Shown here: one piece after another, positions 61,081-64,000 of the stretch
Position numbering within the stretch: position 1 is the first letter of the stretch
How the letters are laid out: the number at the start of each line of letters is the position of its first letter
Made by a program: the position numbers and the translations under genes
Notes under the pieces: generated by a model
Told to the model about the DNA's origin: nothing
Database searches by the model: none
The model's input: only the letters and a program-made list of their open reading frames with translations
Source: Stomorhina lunata
Taxonomy: Eukaryota; Arthropoda; Insecta; Diptera; Rhiniidae
Length of the DNA: 64,000 nt
Assembly: GCA_933228675.1 (NCBI GenBank)
Contig: OW121741.1
Coordinates: 117,154,834-117,218,833, forward strand
Direction: 5' to 3'

Positions 61081-62512
61081 CAACCGGGAAGAGTTTTCTA
61101 TAGAAAATTTGTCGGTTGGAAGAGTTTTCTATAGTAAAGTTGTCGGTGGGATGAGTTTTCTATAGAAAAGTTGTCGGTGGGATGAGTTTTCTATAGAAAA
61201 GTTGTCGGTGGGATGAGTTTTCTATAGAAAAGTTGTCGGTGGGATGAGTTTTCTATAGAAAAGTTGTCGGTGGGATGAGTTTTCTATAGAAAAGTTGTCG
61301 GTGGGATGAGTTTTCTATAGAAAAGTTGTCGGTGGGATGAGTTTTCTATAGAAAAGTTGTCGGTGAGATGAGTTTTCTATAGAAAAGTTATCGGTGGTAT
61401 GAGTTTTCTATAGAAAAGTTGTCGGTGGGATGAGTTTTCTATAGAAAAGTTATCGGTGGTATGAGTTTTCTATAGAAAAGTTGTCGGTGGGATGAGTTTT
61501 CTATAGAAAAGTTGTCGGTGGGATGAGTTTTCTATAGAAAAGTTGTCGGTGGGATGAGTTTTCTATAGAAAAGTTGTCGGTGGGATGAGTTTTCTATAGA
61601 AAAGTTGTCGGTGGGATGAGTTTTCTATAGAAAAGTTGTCGGTGGGATGAGTTTTCTATAGAAAAGTTGTCGGTGGGATGAGTTTTCTATAGAAAAGTTG
61701 TCGGTGGGATGAGTTTTCTATAGAAAAGTTGTCGGTGGGATGAGTTTTCTATAGAAAAGTTGTCGGTGGGATGAGTTTTCTATAGAAAAGTTGTCGGTGA
61801 GATGAGTTTTCTATAGATAAGTTGTCGGTGGGTAGAGTTTTCTATAGAAAAGTTGTCGGTGGGATGAGTTTTCTATAGAAAAATTGTCGGTGGGATAAGT
61901 TTTCTATAGAAAAGTTGTCGGTGGGATAAGATTTCTATAGAAAAGCTGTCGGTGGGATAAGTTTTCTATAGAAAAGTTGTCGGTGGAATAAGTTTTCTAT
62001 AGAAAAGTTGTCGGTGGGATTAGTTTTCTATAGAAAAGTTGTCGGTGGGATAAGTTTTCTATAGAAAAGTTGTCGGTGGGATAAGTTTTCTATAGAAAAG
62101 TTGTCGGTGGGATAAGTTTTCTATAGAAAAGTAGTCGGTGGGATAAGTTTTCTATATAAAAGTTGTCGGTGGGATAAGTTTTCTATAGAAAAGTTGTCGG
62201 TGGGATAAGTTTTCTATAGAAAAGTTGTCGGTGGAATAAGTTTTCTATAGAAAAGTTGTCGGTGGGATAAGTTTTCTATAGAAAAGTTGTCGGTGGGATA
62301 AGTTTTCTATAGAAAAGTTGTCGGTGGGATAAGTTTTCTATAGAAAAGTTGTCGGTGGGATAAGTTTTCTATAGAAAAGTTGTCGGTTGGATAAGTTTTC
62401 TATAGAAAAGTTGTCGGTGGGAAGAGTTTTCTATCAAAAAGTTTTCTGTGGGATGAGTTTTTTATAGAAAAGTTGTCGGTGGGATGAGTTTTCTATAGAA
62501 AAGTTTTTGTTT
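61081..62512 (+). repeat. 31-bp satellite with G-rich box (array R7)
   Basis: The unit contains AGTTGTCGGTGGGATGAG then TTTTCTATAGAAA; successive units at 61141 and 61172 give 31 bp, about 46 copies. TTTTCTATAGAAAA is a perfect 14-bp palindrome shared with array R6. Two sequence blocks exist: GGATGAG units up to about 61870 and GGATAAG units from about 61893 to 62395, then GGATGAG again. A dimer of TTATCGGTGGTATGAG units recurs 62 bp apart (near 61388 and 61450). First and last units are degenerate. Confidence 0.97.
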
Positions 62513-63654
62513 TATGTAAAAAAAAAACTTTCCTTTTAATAAGAAAATTATTGTTAAAAGATTAAAATTAAAAACCTTTTATGGACCTATTGTGTCATTA
62601 GAAAATTTTTGTCATTATAATCTCACTAGAAACCAAAAATTACTTATTTCATCTCAATAATTGTAACCCATTTTAACATTTCAACATTATTTTTATCCCA
62701 ACTCACTGTGCACCCTACTCCCTCTGTGCTTGTATAAACATCTGTATACAACATTAAAGTTAAATAATGCACTTGTTAGTCACAAACACAACAAATCTGA
62801 AAGTAAATACAAGGGTGTGTTTAAGACTTAAACTAAAACAAGATAAAACTGGGAGAAAAATCCGTAGAAGAATTCAACACAAAAGACATTTTCTTGTAGT
62901 CATTAAACCACATTCATTCATTCCTTCATAGAGCCAAAGTCGTCTACATTTAAAGAGTAAATGGGTTAGAAGAATAATGGCAAAAGTTCTGTAGTGGTGG
63001 TTAGTTATTCAGCAAATGAGGATATAACACAAATTAAATGTTTTAAATTAATGTGACATACAAAACGAAATTTAAGGGCACTACTCTTATTTTTAACAAA
63101 TTTTAATTTATTAAATCTTAACTTAAAATTTTACTTTAATTTAAAATTGGTTCTCAATCATAATTAATTTGATGTTTATTATATTTTTTTAGATTAATTG
63201 ATTCTTGGATAAAAAGAGGTATGTGAATTGTTTGATTTTTTTTTACCATATGTCGATAATTATTAACTACTTGAATCTCAACATATGCTTAAAGCCTTCT
63301 TTTAATATTTCCTAATTTAATGAATGTTTGTTTATATCTCGTAAAGAGAACTTTTTGTTTGAGAATATCTTTAACATGTCCCCCTAAACAACTGTAGTGC
63401 ATTTAGAAAGAAAAAAAAAAAAACAACAAAGGAGATGAATAGAGGATTTAAATGCTATTGCCACTGCAATTGCTGTTAAAAATGTTCACGACGACGAAGA
63501 TGATGATAATGTCAACAACAACAAAAGCTACGACAACTTCAATAAAAATAATAAAACACTGTGCAGGAAAAATAGTTTTTCATTTACCACAAGTCGTAGT
63601 TAACTACTAACACTATGATAAGATTGATGTTTCCCATACAGAAATAGACAATAA
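62513..63654. other. Non-repetitive spacer
   Basis: A short GACGACGAAGATGATGATAA trinucleotide-like stretch lies near 63489-63508, and a poly-A run at 63411-63422. No gene recognised. Confidence 0.45.
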
Positions 63655-64000
63655 GAAGAGCTTTCTGCAGAAAAGTTGACAGTGAAATGAATTTTCTATA
63701 GAAAAGTAACCAGTGGGTAGAGTTTTTTTTATAGAAAAGTTGACTGTAGAAAGAGTTTAAAGAAGAAAAGTTGACAGTAGGAAAAGTTTTCTTTAGAAAA
63801 GTTGACAAAGGGAAGAGTTTTCTATAGAAAAGTTTACAGAAGGAAGTGTTTTCTACAGAAAAGTTGACAGAAGGAAGAGTTTTTAGAGTAAAGTTGCAGA
63901 GGCAAGAGTTTTATAGAGAAGAGTTAACAGAGGAGGGAGTTTTCTAGAGAGAAGTTGACAGAAGAAAGAGTTTTCTAAGTTGACAGAGGTAAGTTTTCTA
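63655..64000 (+). repeat. Diverged relative of the 31-bp G-rich satellite (array R8), runs off the window
   Basis: About 11 units of GAAAAGTTGACAGxxGGAAG then AGTTTTCTATA, spaced roughly 29-31 bp. Aligned with the array at 61.1-62.5 kb, TTGTCGGTGGGATGAG is replaced by TTGACAGAGGGAAGAG while the TTTTCTATAGAAAAG half is kept. Units are much more heterogeneous than in R7. The right end is beyond the window. Confidence 0.9.

Overview
This is AT-rich eukaryotic DNA from a higher fly, probably a calyptrate such as a blowfly, flesh fly or house fly. The grounds are indirect. At least seven dispersed repeats carry a (GTCY)n microsatellite core and a short terminal hairpin, like the dipteran mini-me/DINE-1 class. 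There are piggyBac-like and TA-flanked miniature elements, kilobase arrays of short tandem repeats, and no compact gene structure. No open reading frame encodes a protein family I recognise. I see no convincing tRNA, rRNA or CRISPR array, and no bacterial gene organisation.

Layout. 1-4.4 kb is a nest of transposons: a long inverted-repeat (foldback) element interrupted by a 189-bp miniature element and a 705-bp TTAA-flanked piggyBac-like element, followed by two mini-me-like elements. 6.0-9.1 kb is a 29-30-bp AT-rich array that opens with a near-perfect palindrome and contains two 12-mer blocks. 11.3-12.9, 14.1-14.5, 15.6-16.6 and 37.5-39.2 kb hold one 12-bp satellite (TTAGTCTATGTC); the first and last lie in one orientation and the middle two in the other. 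17.8-19.4 kb is a 1.3-kb repetitive element between 110-bp direct repeats. 20.1-25.9 kb is a 31-bp satellite split by a 2.6-kb mini-me-like insertion; the same satellite recurs inverted at 34.6-36.7 and 40.9-43.0 kb. 30.2-33.0 kb holds further transposon relics, including a clean 253-bp MITE. 43.7-46.7 kb is a 29-bp array with a 518-bp higher-order repeat. 48.7-54.2 kb holds a short array and three more mini-me-like elements. 56.4-59.3 kb is a 30-bp array inside a 1187-bp tandem duplication. 61.1-62.5 kb is a 31-bp satellite with a G-rich box, and diverged relatives run off the right edge from 63.65 kb.

The only place that looks like part of a gene is about 27.7-28.9 kb on the + strand. An A-rich leader-like stretch leads to an ATG in good fly start context (CAAAATG) at 28883. 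It opens a short hydrophobic reading frame that stops at a perfect GTAAGT splice donor at 28921. If real, this is a first coding exon with a signal-peptide-like start, and everything to its right is the beginning of a very large satellite-filled intron. This is inference and needs RNA evidence.

The main theme is the satellites. Several unlike arrays share a 29-31-bp period and AAATTTTT or TTTTCTATAGAAAA building blocks, and they occur in opposite orientations. Transcription across them would produce long self-complementary RNA.
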